Below, one piece after another: positions 1 through 8,666 of a stretch of 36,188 nt of DNA. A program made the position numbers and the translations under genes. The notes under the pieces are model-generated. The model did not search any database. It was not told where the DNA came from and saw only the letters and a program-made list of their open reading frames with translations. Position 1 is the stretch's first letter. Each line of letters begins with the position of its first letter. The DNA lies in NCBI GenBank assembly GCA_024743075.1, contig JANSXG010000014.1, positions 1 through 36,188 on the forward strand. Reading direction: 5' to 3'. The DNA comes from a bacterium (GTDB lineage Bacteria; Planctomycetota; Phycisphaerae; Phycisphaerales; UBA1924).

Positions 1-2
1 CC

Positions 3-2564
3 GTGACGCAGGGGCGCGGCGCGGGCGCGCTGACCGTCCGTCTGGAGCAGGGCACCGCCGTCCTCAGCACGACCGACCTGACGCTGCAAAAGCTCACCGG
101 TCGCGTCGAACACATCGCCGACTTCCACGCGTCGGGCGCGTGGTCCCTCGAATCCCGCTCCGGAACCGCCGAACTCGAATGGCAGAGCACCGAAGCGGCA
201 TCACTGACCACTGCCGGGTCCCTCAGCGCACAGGCCAGCCGAGCCCCCCTCGGTGAGGCCCGCCTGCTCGCCACCGTGGACACGACCGGCGCGCTCGACG
301 GCACCGACTGGCAGATCTCGACCGTCCTCAACGCCGTCGGCGAGTCGTGGCAGACCATGAACGCCGCTGCGCAGATCCAGCAGGCCACGGTCACCCGCGA
401 AGACGCCAGCGCGAACTTCGACGGCGCGATGGCTCGCGCAACCCTGAACTGGCCGAACATCGCGATCGACGAGTTCACCGTCCCCGGACGCACCGGCACG
501 AGCGCGCAGATCACCGGCGCCTTCAACGCCGAGTCCTACGGCTGGTCCATCGTCGCCGGCGCCGACGAATGGCGCCCGCGTGCCACGATCCCCTCTTTGC
601 CAGACCGCGCGCTGTCATTCGATCTGACCGCCCGAGGCGACCGGGCCTATGCGCAGATCGACGAGTTCACCTCGACCTACGACGGCGCGACCGCTCGCCT
701 CTCCGGTCGACTCGGTTTCGAGGGCGAACTCGACAGCCAGCTCACCTTCGACGCCGTCGCACCCGACGGGCTCTCTCTCACAGGCCTGCGCACCGAACGC
801 ATCGACGCGACCGGCACCGCCACGGGGACACTACGGCCCCTCGATCTCAACATCGACGCCACCTCGACCGTGCAGGCCGTCTCCTACAACGACCAGCCGG
901 TCGGTCCGCTCGTCCTGAAGATGCGCGCCCACGCCGACGAGTCCGCCGTCGAACTCACGATCGACCCGACCACACTCCTCGACGGCGAGGTCAGCGCAAC
1001 CGCGTCGTTCGCGCGAGGAGAGGTGCACATCGACACCGCCCTGAGCGCGTCCGGCGTGTCGCTCGCCCGTCTCGGCACGCTGCTCCGCATCCCGCAGCCC
1101 CTCTCCGGTCTCGCCGGCGCGGAGCTCAAGGCCACCATCCCGTTCGACGACCCCACGAGCGCCGTCGCAACCGGCGAGTGGCTCGTGCAGGAGATCCAAA
1201 CCGACGAGTTCGGTTCGCTGTCCGGCGAGGGCGCCCTCCGCGTCGGCGACGGACGCCTCACCCTTCCCGAAGCCGTCCTCCGCAGCGGCGAAGGCGAACT
1301 CCACGCCAGCGCCGAGATGAACCTCGACCAGCCCGATCGCATCGCCGCCAGCTTCCGCCTCGCCGACTGGCCCCTCGAACTGCCCGAGCAGCGCCTCAGC
1401 GCGCAGGCCAGCGCCGAGGGCGAGGTCGAACTCCTGCTGTCGCCGCTCGGAGCGTCCGGCGCTGTCGAGACCGAGGTCGCACTGCGCTACAACGGCCAGG
1501 ACGCCGGCACCCTCCGAGCCAGCACCAGCCTCTCCCCCGACGACATCCGCGTCACGAACTTTCAACTCACCACGCTCGACGGCCAGTTGACCGGCACCGC
1601 CCGCTTCGGGCTTCGCGAAGACCCCTGGCGCGCTGCGCACCTCGATGCCTCATGGTCCGAACTCCGGCTCTCGAGCCTGAGGCCGTTCGCTCCGTCGATC
1701 GATGATCTCGTCGGCACGACCTCCGGCAGCCTCACGCTCCAGCCCGCCACCGACCCGCGTGCCACGCTCCCGATGGAGCTGAACATCGTCGCCGATTTCG
1801 TCGACGCGTCCTACGCGGGCTTCACCATCGGCAGAGGCGACCGGCCCGTGCCCGACCTCGAAGCGCTCGCCCACTTCGGCCCGTCCCGCGTCGAGATCCG
1901 GGAGGGCAAGATGACCCTCGCAGACGGGCGCGTCGACTTTTTCGGGCGCGTCACGCGTCACGCCGACGAGACCGCGGCGTTCGTGCACCTCATCATGGAT
2001 CGCCTCGATCTCCAGCAGATCGCCAACGCCGCGAAGCTCGACGATCGGCCCATGCCCGGGCGCGTCAGCGGCGACTGGTCTGTCGGCGGCGTGCTCGAAG
2101 CCCCGCACCGGCTCTACGGCGGTGCGCAGCTCTCGCTCACCGAGTCCGACCTGCTCGCGCTGCCGGGCATCGCGCAGGTCTACAGCGCGCTCCGCCTCGA
2201 CATCGGCAGCACCAAACCCGAGGGAGAAGGCGAAGCTGTCATCCGCCTCGAAGGCGGAGCCCTCGAGATCGCTCGCCTGAACTACTTCAACCGCGGCACC
2301 GACGTGCTCGCCGGCCTGCGCATCGACAACATCTTCGACCCCAGAACAAGCCCGATCAGCGGCTCCGCCGTCGGCGCAGCACGCCCCCTCAAGGGAACCA
2401 GAGCCTCCTTCCTCGAAGTCGTCGACCGCGCCATCCGCGCCGCCCAGTCCAACGCCGTCGCCGTGGAGATCGGTGGCACGCTCAGCGAGCCCACCTCCCG
2501 CATCGTTCCGCTCAAGGACCTCACCAGTTCGATCGGCCGATTGCTGAAAGGACGGCCCAAATGA
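3..2564 (+). CDS. AsmA-like C-terminal domain protein, 5' truncated by window edge
   Basis: The reading frame is open from the first bases of the window, so the true start lies upstream and the GTG at position 3 is probably internal. The visible 853 residues are a long run of short beta-strand-like repeats (alternating hydrophobic/polar segments, many G-x-L and A-x-G turns). They end in a conserved-looking segment of about 100 residues containing ARLNYFNRGTDVL and, near the end, VEIGGTLSEPTSRIVPL. That ending is typical of the AsmA/TamB-like C-terminal region, a family tied to envelope lipid transport between membranes in bacteria with an outer membrane. No transmembrane anchor is visible; in this family it sits at the N-terminus, which is missing here. 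The next gene starts 18 bp downstream, so co-transcription is likely. The family call is fairly firm; the transported substrate is unknown. Confidence 0.75.
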   Translation: MTQGRGAGALTVRLEQGTAVLSTTDLTLQKLTGRVEHIADFHASGAWSLESRSGTAELEWQSTEAASLTTAGSLSAQASRAPLGEARLLATVDTTGALDGTDWQISTVLNAVGESWQTMNAAAQIQQATVTREDASANFDGAMARATLNWPNIAIDEFTVPGRTGTSAQITGAFNAESYGWSIVAGADEWRPRATIPSLPDRALSFDLTARGDRAYAQIDEFTSTYDGATARLSGRLGFEGELDSQLTFDAVAPDGLSLTGLRTERIDATGTATGTLRPLDLNIDATSTVQAVSYNDQPVGPLVLKMRAHADESAVELTIDPTTLLDGEVSATASFARGEVHIDTALSASGVSLARLGTLLRIPQPLSGLAGAELKATIPFDDPTSAVATGEWLVQEIQTDEFGSLSGEGALRVGDGRLTLPEAVLRSGEGELHASAEMNLDQPDRIAASFRLADWPLELPEQRLSAQASAEGEVELLLSPLGASGAVETEVALRYNGQDAGTLRASTSLSPDDIRVTNFQLTTLDGQLTGTARFGLREDPWRAAHLDASWSELRLSSLRPFAPSIDDLVGTTSGSLTLQPATDPRATLPMELNIVADFVDASYAGFTIGRGDRPVPDLEALAHFGPSRVEIREGKMTLADGRVDFFGRVTRHADETAAFVHLIMDRLDLQQIANAAKLDDRPMPGRVSGDWSVGGVLEAPHRLYGGAQLSLTESDLLALPGIAQVYSALRLDIGSTKPEGEGEAVIRLEGGALEIARLNYFNRGTDVLAGLRIDNIFDPRTSPISGSAVGAARPLKGTRASFLEVVDRAIRAAQSNAVAVEIGGTLSEPTSRIVPLKDLTSSIGRLLKGRPK

Positions 2565-2582
2565 GGCCGCTATCATCGGAGC

Positions 2583-3134
2583 ATGCAGTCCATCATCCTC
2601 CGATCGGCGGCGTCCGTACTGAGTCTGATCCTCGTCCTCTCCGCGCTCGCCTCGTGCGCCTCCAGTGACGAGCAGCAGTCGAGCGTTGAGCCGCCGCCGA
2701 ACATCCGGGCCTGGATGGACCGGCTCACCGTCGAGCACGAGTACGACCCCGAGACCGGCTTCATCGTCGCGCGCGAGGTCATCACGCTCCCGGACGTGCT
2801 CACGGATGCCCCGCCCCTGCCCGAGGCCGTCAAGCGATCGAAGCGCGACAACCGGCCGCTGATCGTCTTCGCCACCGCCGACCGCTGCGCCCCATGCCAG
2901 CAGTACAAGAAAGACGCGCTCACCAACGCTCTAGTCATCATCCGCCTGACCGACGGCCCAGCACTCGCCACCCACATCGAGGTCGATCGCGAGGGTGAGA
3001 GTGCGGACCGTTACCTCGGCGGGCGCGCGATCCCTATGACGTACCTCCTGCGCGACGGCGAAGTCGTCGCCACGCTCAGGGGACAGCGCTCCGCGAACGA
3101 TCTGCTGCACTGGATGAACGTCAATGGGATCTGA
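2583..3134 (+). CDS. Thioredoxin-like lipoprotein
   Basis: A 183-residue protein with an N-terminal hydrophobic signal and a lipobox L22-A-S-C25, so it is probably exported and lipid-anchored facing the periplasm. A thioredoxin-like active site C102-A-P-C105 follows a beta-strand (LIVFATAD). A cis-proline-type motif, AIP-M-T-Y, lies at about residues 149-154, and the C-terminal strand-turn-strand (DGEVVATLRG) completes the fold. It is expected to act as a periplasmic thiol reductase or oxidase; the partner is unknown. The region from 26 to 85 is a non-conserved linker. A GGAG lies immediately before the ATG, closer than ideal. Its stop codon overlaps the start of the following acetyltransferase gene by 11 bp, indicating translational coupling. 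Confidence 0.8.
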   Translation: MQSIILRSAASVLSLILVLSALASCASSDEQQSSVEPPPNIRAWMDRLTVEHEYDPETGFIVAREVITLPDVLTDAPPLPEAVKRSKRDNRPLIVFATADRCAPCQQYKKDALTNALVIIRLTDGPALATHIEVDREGESADRYLGGRAIPMTYLLRDGEVVATLRGQRSANDLLHWMNVNGI

Positions 3135-3624
3135 GGGAGCCGACCAACTCGGCTTCCGCAACGCGACGCCCGACGACGCCGCGTTCATCATCGCCAACCT
3201 CGAGGGCCTCGCCGAGGTCGAGGGCCGCCCCGGCGCGGTCCGCTCCACGCCGCACGTGCTGTGCGAAGCCCTGTTCGGCGAGCGCGCCACCGCCGAGTGC
3301 GTGATCTTCGAAAGCGAGTCAGCCCCCGTTGGCCACGCGTGGTTCTTCGAACGCGTTCCCACCTTCTCCGGCCAGCGCGTCCTCTGCCTCGAGGACATCT
3401 ACATCCGACCCGAGCATCGCGGCAGCGGCATCGGCGCCCGAGCCATGGCCCTCCTCGCCGCCCTCGCCAAGTCCCGCGGCTGCCGCGGCATGCTCTGGGA
3501 AGTCAAAGCCGGCAACGACGGCGCCGAACGCTTCTACACCCGCCTCGGCGCGACCCACGACCCCTCGATCCTGTCGTACGAGATCTTCGGCGAGGAGTTC
3601 GAGCGGCTGGCCGGCGGCGATTGA
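3124..3624 (+). CDS. GNAT family N-acetyltransferase
   Basis: A 166-residue single-domain GCN5-related acetyltransferase, the usual length for the family. The acetyl-CoA pyrophosphate-binding loop (motif A, R/Q-x-x-G-x-G/A) is seen as R99-G-S-G-I-G104 after the beta4 strand (DIYIRPEH). The motif B region is N131-D-G-A-E-R-F-Y-T-R-L-G-A, the classic N-x-x-A-x-x-F-Y-x-x-x-G-F/A ending. The layout resembles the diamine acetyltransferase (SAT-like) branch, but the acceptor cannot be named from sequence. The start overlaps the end of the thioredoxin-like gene by 11 bp. The stop lies 3 bp from the stop of the convergent DUF389 gene. Confidence 0.85.
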   Translation: MGSEGADQLGFRNATPDDAAFIIANLEGLAEVEGRPGAVRSTPHVLCEALFGERATAECVIFESESAPVGHAWFFERVPTFSGQRVLCLEDIYIRPEHRGSGIGARAMALLAALAKSRGCRGMLWEVKAGNDGAERFYTRLGATHDPSILSYEIFGEEFERLAGGD

Positions 3625-3627
3625 CCG

Positions 3628-5511
3628 CTACCGCCTCAGCACCCCAAGCCGCGCTTCGAGTTCGATTTCGTACCCCAGCCGCTCCTCGATCTCGCGTTTG
3701 ATCTCATCGAGCCGATCGGTGTCGATCGGGTCGTCGTCGATCAGGCGGGCGGAGACGCGGACCGTCGGGCCGTGGCTGATGTCGATCTCGCGGACCATCA
3801 CGCCGCTGGGCGATTCCCAGCCGTCGAGCGCGCGGAGCACGCGGTGCTCGGTGATCATCTTCGCGAAACTCGGAACCAGCAGCGAGCTCACGATGATCGC
3901 GAACACCACGAGCGTCAGCACGCCGCGGCGCGAGTATGTGAACGGGCTGAAGCCCATGATCAGGAACACGCCCGCCGCGGCGAGGGTCATCCCGGCGAGG
4001 TTTGTCAGGAACAGCAGGCCCGCGCCGAGGAACACCGCAGGGTCGCCCCAGCCGAGACCGATCCCCGCGACCGCCAGCGGCGGGACGAGCGCGACCGCGA
4101 TCGCGACGCCCGCGAGGCTCTTGGCGATCTCCGCTCGCGCATGGGCGTACGCGCCCGCGGCCCCCGAGATCATGGCGATGCCCATGTCGAGAATCGTCGG
4201 GTTCAGGCGTGACGAGATCTCGGCGTTGACCGATCGCAGCGGCGTGAGGACCGTCAGCACGATCGTGCACGCCAGCGCGAGCCCGACGCCGATGGCCAGC
4301 GACTTCAGGCTGTTGCGCAGCAATTCCTTCTCGCTGGTCCGAAGGACGCCCATGGAGAGCGCCACGATCGGCGCCATCAGCGGCGCGAGGATCATCGCGC
4401 CGATGATCACCGGCCCTGAATTGGCGAACAGGCCGAGGGCCGCGAGCATCGTCGAGAGGATCATGAGCACCACGAACGATTCGGTCGCCTTCGCGTTGTC
4501 GCGCAGGATCAGGAACAGGTCGCGGAACTCCTCGGTTGTTGCCCGGTTGATCCACGGCAGGTGGCGTTTGACGAGCGTGTCGATGATGTCGCCCGTCGGC
4601 ACGCCCTTGGTGCGGAAGACTTCCTTCGGGTCCGGGGCGGTGTTGTCCAGCGTGAGGTGGCGCCCGGGGATGAGCAGCAGACCGCCCTTCGCCACGCTCA
4701 GTTCGAACTCGTCGGCCTCCAGGCGCTCGCCGTCGATGCTGGCCCGCGCCGGGCGCTGCAGCGTGACCGAAAGCGACTCGCTCTTGACATGCCCGACGAA
4801 CGACGGGAGCGACTTCGCCGAAGTGTTGCGGGGTGACAACGCCGAATGCAGCACGAACCAGAGCATCATCAGGATGCTGCGCGGCGCGTAGATCAGGCAG
4901 TGCAGCATGCCGTCGGCCAGCGCCGAGTCCTCGATCAGACGCCGGCTCAGCACCGCCGATCGCCCGTGCTCCACGACCACGATGCCCAGTGCCGCCGTCT
5001 CGACGGACTGGCCCTTGGCCGATTCGATCGTGCAGCGCATCGGTGGCGTCTGGGTCAGGAATGCCAGCGTCTTCCAAAGCCGCTTGACCCGCTGGCCGAT
5101 GCCGTCGCTCGAGCCGAGCGCCGGTGCGGAGGCGACCGGGTCGCCGATCACCAGTGAGTTGAGCACGACCCGGTCGTTGCAGCGGAGGATGTCGACGTCG
5201 ATCTCGTCGGTGGTCTCGAGGATGTCCGTCGCTGCGTCGGAGAGCTTCGAGGCGATGCCGAAGCCCGAGCGCGCGCTGCGCATCTCCGGGTGCGGGAGCA
5301 GCCCCAGACGCCACCGGCGCGACGACGCCTCGGGGATCAGCAGGCGCAGGTCGGCATCGCTGAGGTAGCAGGCGATCGTCGAGCCGTCCTCGACTTCCGG
5401 CAGGTCCTCCAGATCGAACTCGACCGGCTTGGTCGGCGTCTCGGCGAACAGCGGGAGCACATCGTCCTTCACAGACTGCGCGTCGTCGGCGTTGTGGAGC
5501 AGGATCAGCAA
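3628..5511 (-). CDS. DUF389 (TIGR00341-type) membrane protein with degenerate YegS/diacylglycerol-kinase-like N-terminal half
   Basis: A 627-residue protein. Residues about 340-550 form 6-7 hydrophobic segments with the GPVIIGAMILAPLMAPI and VALVPPLAVAGIGL motifs typical of DUF389 membrane proteins, whose function is unknown. A soluble tail of about 70 residues follows. Residues 1-290 look like a YegS/LCB5-type lipid-kinase fold. W-R-L-G-L-L-P-H-P at 67-75 stands where kinases carry LGILPLGTGND, and I-D-G-E at 259-262 matches the conserved DGE of the second lobe. The GGDGT nucleotide motif is absent, so catalysis is doubtful. The start is TTG, chosen because AGGAG (5519-5523 on the plus strand, read in reverse) lies 7 nt upstream. 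It is tail-to-tail with the GNAT gene and 51 bp downstream of pxpA. The DUF389 call is firm; the kinase-like reading is inference. Confidence 0.8.
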   Translation of the reverse strand: MLILLHNADDAQSVKDDVLPLFAETPTKPVEFDLEDLPEVEDGSTIACYLSDADLRLLIPEASSRRWRLGLLPHPEMRSARSGFGIASKLSDAATDILETTDEIDVDILRCNDRVVLNSLVIGDPVASAPALGSSDGIGQRVKRLWKTLAFLTQTPPMRCTIESAKGQSVETAALGIVVVEHGRSAVLSRRLIEDSALADGMLHCLIYAPRSILMMLWFVLHSALSPRNTSAKSLPSFVGHVKSESLSVTLQRPARASIDGERLEADEFELSVAKGGLLLIPGRHLTLDNTAPDPKEVFRTKGVPTGDIIDTLVKRHLPWINRATTEEFRDLFLILRDNAKATESFVVLMILSTMLAALGLFANSGPVIIGAMILAPLMAPIVALSMGVLRTSEKELLRNSLKSLAIGVGLALACTIVLTVLTPLRSVNAEISSRLNPTILDMGIAMISGAAGAYAHARAEIAKSLAGVAIAVALVPPLAVAGIGLGWGDPAVFLGAGLLFLTNLAGMTLAAAGVFLIMGFSPFTYSRRGVLTLVVFAIIVSSLLVPSFAKMITEHRVLRALDGWESPSGVMVREIDISHGPTVRVSARLIDDDPIDTDRLDEIKREIEERLGYEIELEARLGVLRR

Positions 5512-5562
5512 GGCCGGTCTCCTCGGGGGAGCAGCATTGTGACCGATCCTGATCGGGGGTGC

Positions 5563-6327
5563 TCAGTCATGGCGTGTGCGTCTGATTTCCACGCCCGCGT
5601 CCTGTAGGGCCCGGCGCACCGCCGCGGCGATGCGCTCACTCCCCGGCGTGTCGCTGTGGACGCAGAGCGTCTGCGCTTCGAGCGGCACCCATGCCCCGTC
5701 GTGCGCTCGGACGCGGCCATCGGTGGCGACGGAGACGGCCTGGCGTGCGGCGGCCTCCGGATCGAGGATCAGCGCGCCGGGCTCCGAGCGGCTGCGAAGG
5801 CGACCGTCGGGCTCGTAGACGCGGTCGGCGAAGGCCTCACCGATTCCGACCGCGCCGAGGGCACGCCAGTGATCGAGCGCGGCGGATCCCGAGCCGCCGA
5901 TGAGCACGATCCCTTCGCGCCAGGACCGCGCGGCCGAAGCCAGCGCGCCGGCAACCTCCGGGTCGTCGGCGCAGGCGTGGTAGAGGGCGCCGTGGGGCTT
6001 GATGTGCGAGAGGTCCGCTCCGCCTGCTCGGGCGATGGCGCCGAGGCGATGGATCTGCTCGCGCAGTTCGCGTTCGAGCGCATCGGCGGTCATCGTCAGT
6101 CGCACCCGCCCGAACCGCTCGCGATCGGGGTAGGACGGGTGCGCGCCGATCGCGCAGCCGGCGTCGAGGGCGAGTTTGACTGTGCGGCGCATGGACTCGT
6201 CATCGCCCGCGTGCCCCGCGCAGGCGATGTTCACGCTGCTGACGAGCTGCATCAGGCTAGCTTCGCGCGCGATGCCGTCCGGCTCGGCGGCTTCGCCGAT
6301 GTCGCAGTTGAGGTCGATGGTGGTCAT
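5563..6327 (-). CDS. pxpA: 5-oxoprolinase subunit A (LamB/YcsF family)
   Basis: A 254-residue protein beginning MTTIDLNCDIGEA, the hallmark N-terminus of the LamB/YcsF family, with D5, N7 and D9 forming the metal-site region. Further family motifs are VNIACAGHAGD, GAHPSYPDR, HIKPHGALYH and the late ADRVYEPDGRLRSR. With PxpB and PxpC it makes ATP-dependent 5-oxoprolinase, which opens 5-oxoproline (pyroglutamate) to L-glutamate in the cytoplasm. The frame remains open far upstream, but that part is antisense-like arginine-rich sequence. The ATG at 6327 gives the correct family N-terminus and overlaps the pxpC stop by 4 bp (ATGA). It is the last gene of a pxpB-pxpC-pxpA run. Confidence 0.93.
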   Translation of the reverse strand: MTTIDLNCDIGEAAEPDGIAREASLMQLVSSVNIACAGHAGDDESMRRTVKLALDAGCAIGAHPSYPDRERFGRVRLTMTADALERELREQIHRLGAIARAGGADLSHIKPHGALYHACADDPEVAGALASAARSWREGIVLIGGSGSAALDHWRALGAVGIGEAFADRVYEPDGRLRSRSEPGALILDPEAAARQAVSVATDGRVRAHDGAWVPLEAQTLCVHSDTPGSERIAAAVRRALQDAGVEIRRTRHD

Positions 6328-7307
6328 GAGCCCGGCCCCCGTGTCGCGCGGTTTGTCGGTCTGGGCCTCGGGACGGACGCGGTGAGCTTCTCCAGTGCGC
6401 TCGACGCGGCGCGGGCCTCGTCGCGTGTGACCCACTCGAAGCGGATGGTTTCCCTCGCGCGGACCTGTCCGATGGCGGGCAGGTCCGCGTAGATGACGGT
6501 GGCGAGGACCGGGTAGCCCCCGGTCGTCGGACGATCGACGAAGAGGATCAGCGGCCGGCCGTCGGGCGTGATCTGGATCGCGCCGGTGAGGACTGCCTCG
6601 GAGCGCATGGAGGCATCGGGCGTGTCGATGGCCGGGCCACTCAGACGGATGCCGGCGCGGTCGGCGTGATCGCTGACCGTGTACTCGCTGGCGACGAGCG
6701 CTTCGCACGAAACAGTGGAGAAGCGGTCGTGCTGCGCGCCGGGCGTGATGCGAAGCGTACGCCGCGTGAGCACCTGCTCGATGTCGCGCCGGCGCGACGC
6801 GTCGAGCGGCGCGAGCAGCACGCCCCGGACCGGCTCGCCGAGCTGGAGGGTGGTGTTCGTCTGGAGGACGCTGGGTCCGACAGCGCTGGGTACGTGGGTC
6901 GCGCGGCTGCCGAGGACCGGTTCGGAGGCAATGCCGCCGTCGAGGCAGAGATACGCGCGCGACCCGCCGGTGATCGGTCCGACGGCGAGGGTGGAGCCCG
7001 CGCGGACGGGCGTGGGGGTCCACATGGGGAGCGGGCGGTCGGTGGCGCCGTGCGAGAGCTTCGCCTGGGGTGCGTTCGCCCCGGCGAGGCAGACGACGGC
7101 GTCGTCCTCGAAGGCGATGCTCGCTCCTCGCAGGGTCATCTCTAAGGCAGCGGCGTTCTCGTCGTTGCCGAGCAGGCGGTTGCCGAGGCGCAGCGACAGG
7201 GGGTCGCCAGCGCCGGCGGGGCCGACGCCCGAGGCGCTGTGCCCGAAGCGACCGAGGTCCTGCACGGTGCTGAGCAGGCCGGGTTCGACGATGCGGATCC
7301 GGCGCAC
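6324..7307 (-). CDS. pxpC: 5-oxoprolinase subunit C (biotin-dependent carboxyltransferase/KipA family)
   Basis: A 327-residue protein of usual length. The N-terminus (IVEPGLLSTVQDLGRFG) is the standard start of the KipA/PxpC family. Other family signatures are GVGPAGAGDPLSLRLGNRLLGN, ALEMTLRG, ITGGSRAYLCLDGGI and, near the end, ILFVDRPTTGGYPVLATV. It is the large partner of PxpB in the ATP-dependent 5-oxoprolinase complex. The start is GTG at 7307, one base after the pxpB stop, and its TGA overlaps the pxpA ATG, so the three genes should be translationally coupled. No missing motif was noticed. Confidence 0.93.
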   Translation of the reverse strand: MRRIRIVEPGLLSTVQDLGRFGHSASGVGPAGAGDPLSLRLGNRLLGNDENAAALEMTLRGASIAFEDDAVVCLAGANAPQAKLSHGATDRPLPMWTPTPVRAGSTLAVGPITGGSRAYLCLDGGIASEPVLGSRATHVPSAVGPSVLQTNTTLQLGEPVRGVLLAPLDASRRRDIEQVLTRRTLRITPGAQHDRFSTVSCEALVASEYTVSDHADRAGIRLSGPAIDTPDASMRSEAVLTGAIQITPDGRPLILFVDRPTTGGYPVLATVIYADLPAIGQVRARETIRFEWVTRDEARAASSALEKLTASVPRPRPTNRATRGPGS

Positions 7308-7308
7308 G

Positions 7309-7968
7309 TCAGCGCTCTCCCGTCAGGCGGTCGAAGGCGCTCCGGTCGATCGGCTCGAAGCGGACGGTGTCGCCGAGGCGAAGCAGGGCGGGCGGGTCGC
7401 GTCGGGCGTCGAATAAGCGCAGGGGCGTGCGCCCGATGAGGTTCCAGCCGCCGGCGGTAGCCTGCGGGTACGCGCCGGTGTGCTCGCCGGCGATGCCGAC
7501 GCTCCCGGCGGGGATGCGCGTGCGCGGCGAGTCGAGGCGCGGCGTGTGCAGCGCTTCGTCCAGCCCGGATAGGTAGCCGAAGCCGGGCGAGAAGCCGATC
7601 ACTTCGACGCGATAGGACGGCGCGGTGTGGCGCTCGATCACCTGCTCCCGGGACAACCCAGCGAACTGGGCGACGCGATCGAGATCGGGCGCGAAGGCAG
7701 CGTCGTAGCAGACGGGCAGGGTGTGGGACCGCGGTTCGGTCGTGTCGCCCACTTCGGATGTGCGGTCGAGCAGCGCCCGCAGTTCGTCCTCGACGCGGGC
7801 GTCGTCGAGCCCGACGACTTCGAACTCCACCTGAACGCTCCCGAAGCCCGGCGTGATGTCGAGGACCCCCGGAAGACCCGAAGCGCGGATCGCCCGCCAG
7901 CACGCGAGCGGGTCATCGGTCGCGATGCGGATGGAGCGTTCGCTGGACCAGGAGAGGGTAGGGGGCAT
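7309..7968 (-). CDS. pxpB: 5-oxoprolinase subunit B (KipI family)
   Basis: A 219-residue protein carrying the family signature GFSPGFGYL at residues 125-133, followed by L-x-T-P-R-L-D-S-P-R-T-R-I-P-A-G-S-V-G-I-A-G and the YPQATAGGWNLIGRTP motif. These are diagnostic of the KipI/PxpB family. With PxpC and PxpA it performs the ATP-dependent cleavage of 5-oxoproline. It is the first pxp gene of the run. The HTH-like gene ends 26 bp upstream in the same direction and could be transcribed with it. There is no Shine-Dalgarno site before the ATG. A TACACT element lies a few bases upstream, but no matching -35 was seen, so leaderless initiation is only a possibility. Confidence 0.92.
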   Translation of the reverse strand: MPPTLSWSSERSIRIATDDPLACWRAIRASGLPGVLDITPGFGSVQVEFEVVGLDDARVEDELRALLDRTSEVGDTTEPRSHTLPVCYDAAFAPDLDRVAQFAGLSREQVIERHTAPSYRVEVIGFSPGFGYLSGLDEALHTPRLDSPRTRIPAGSVGIAGEHTGAYPQATAGGWNLIGRTPLRLFDARRDPPALLRLGDTVRFEPIDRSAFDRLTGER

Positions 7969-7994
7969 CGTCGGAGTGTACGGCGCGTCCGGCC

Positions 7995-8561
7995 CTACGC
8001 CGCTCGTGCCAGCGGCTCGGGCTGTTCTGCGCCGATCTGCTCCGCCACCCGCTCTGGCTGTGTCGGCGGCTTGGCGCGGCTTCGCTCATCGGCCCGCATG
8101 CTTCGGAGGTGGCTGAGCACGGCGCACGCGGCGAGGCGGCGCTGGTTGCGCTTCGTGGTGGCCTGTCGTTCGGCCTGGATGGCTTCTTCGGTGACCGGGG
8201 TGCTGCGCGAGGCGAGCTCGGCTTCCTCCTGCACGGCTTCGAGGGTCGCGACGGCCTTGGTCGAAGCGCGCAGGGCGGTGTGGCGCGAGCGGAGTTCGAG
8301 CAGCTCGGTGAGATCGTCGAGCAGGGCGCGGACGTCGAGGCGCTTGAGCAGGGCGATCAGGTCGCGCGAGGCCATGCCGATGGCTCCCGCGATGTCGGCG
8401 ATCGTGACGCCGGGCGTTTCCCAGAGGACGAGGATGGTCTCGATCCGCTCGCTCTCGGAGAGCGGGCAGGGGGAGCCGGCTGGGGGCACGGGGTGCTGGG
8501 CCTGCGGGCTCGGCTTCGGGGCGGGACGACGGGTCTTGGTGCGTTTGCGCTGCTTGTTCAT
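7995..8561 (-). CDS. Hypothetical small HTH-like protein upstream of pxpBCA
   Basis: A 188-residue protein of no recognised family. It starts with a strongly basic segment (KQRKRTKTRRPAPKP). Residues about 37-75 (SERIETILVLWETPG, then IADIAGAIGMASRDLIALLKR) have the spacing of a helix-turn-helix. Residues 80-165 are predominantly helical and charged, possibly a coiled coil. Basic N-terminus plus HTH suggests nucleic-acid binding, which is inference. The frame is open further upstream to 8681. The ATG at 8561 is preferred because the upstream part is translated AT-rich sequence at 8600-8635 that looks like promoter DNA. It lies 26 bp upstream of pxpB on the same strand, so a regulatory link to 5-oxoproline use is plausible but unproven. 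Confidence 0.55.
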   Translation of the reverse strand: MNKQRKRTKTRRPAPKPSPQAQHPVPPAGSPCPLSESERIETILVLWETPGVTIADIAGAIGMASRDLIALLKRLDVRALLDDLTELLELRSRHTALRASTKAVATLEAVQEEAELASRSTPVTEEAIQAERQATTKRNQRRLAACAVLSHLRSMRADERSRAKPPTQPERVAEQIGAEQPEPLARAA

Positions 8562-8599
8562 GGGAGCGAGTGTGCGCGAAGGCCGGATCCGGATCAAGT

Positions 8600-8635
8600 C
8601 TTTTGTTTGGTATATATTTGGGTTTGTGATTTTCG
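8600..8635 (-). promoter_or_regulatory. AT-rich candidate promoter of the HTH-like gene
   Basis: This is a stretch of about 36 bases with only G as a strong base on the plus strand (no C in 8601-8630), containing TATATA. It stands out sharply from the surrounding GC-rich DNA and lies 40-75 bases upstream of the ATG at 8561. A -10-like TATATA is visible on the minus strand, but no good -35 hexamer at 17 bp, so exact elements are not assigned. Confidence 0.35.
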
Positions 8636-8666
8636 ATGACATACTGCTGTCACCGGGGTGGGGGGC

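Noticed and set aside
347-1705. Arginine-rich 452-residue open frame inside the AsmA-like gene
   Set aside because: Composition is R/P/H-dominated without any motif; it is the typical shadow frame of a GC-rich gene.
6328-7023. N-terminal extension of pxpA to a 486-residue protein
   Set aside because: The extra residues are an arginine-rich alternative frame of pxpC; the family N-terminus begins exactly at 6327.
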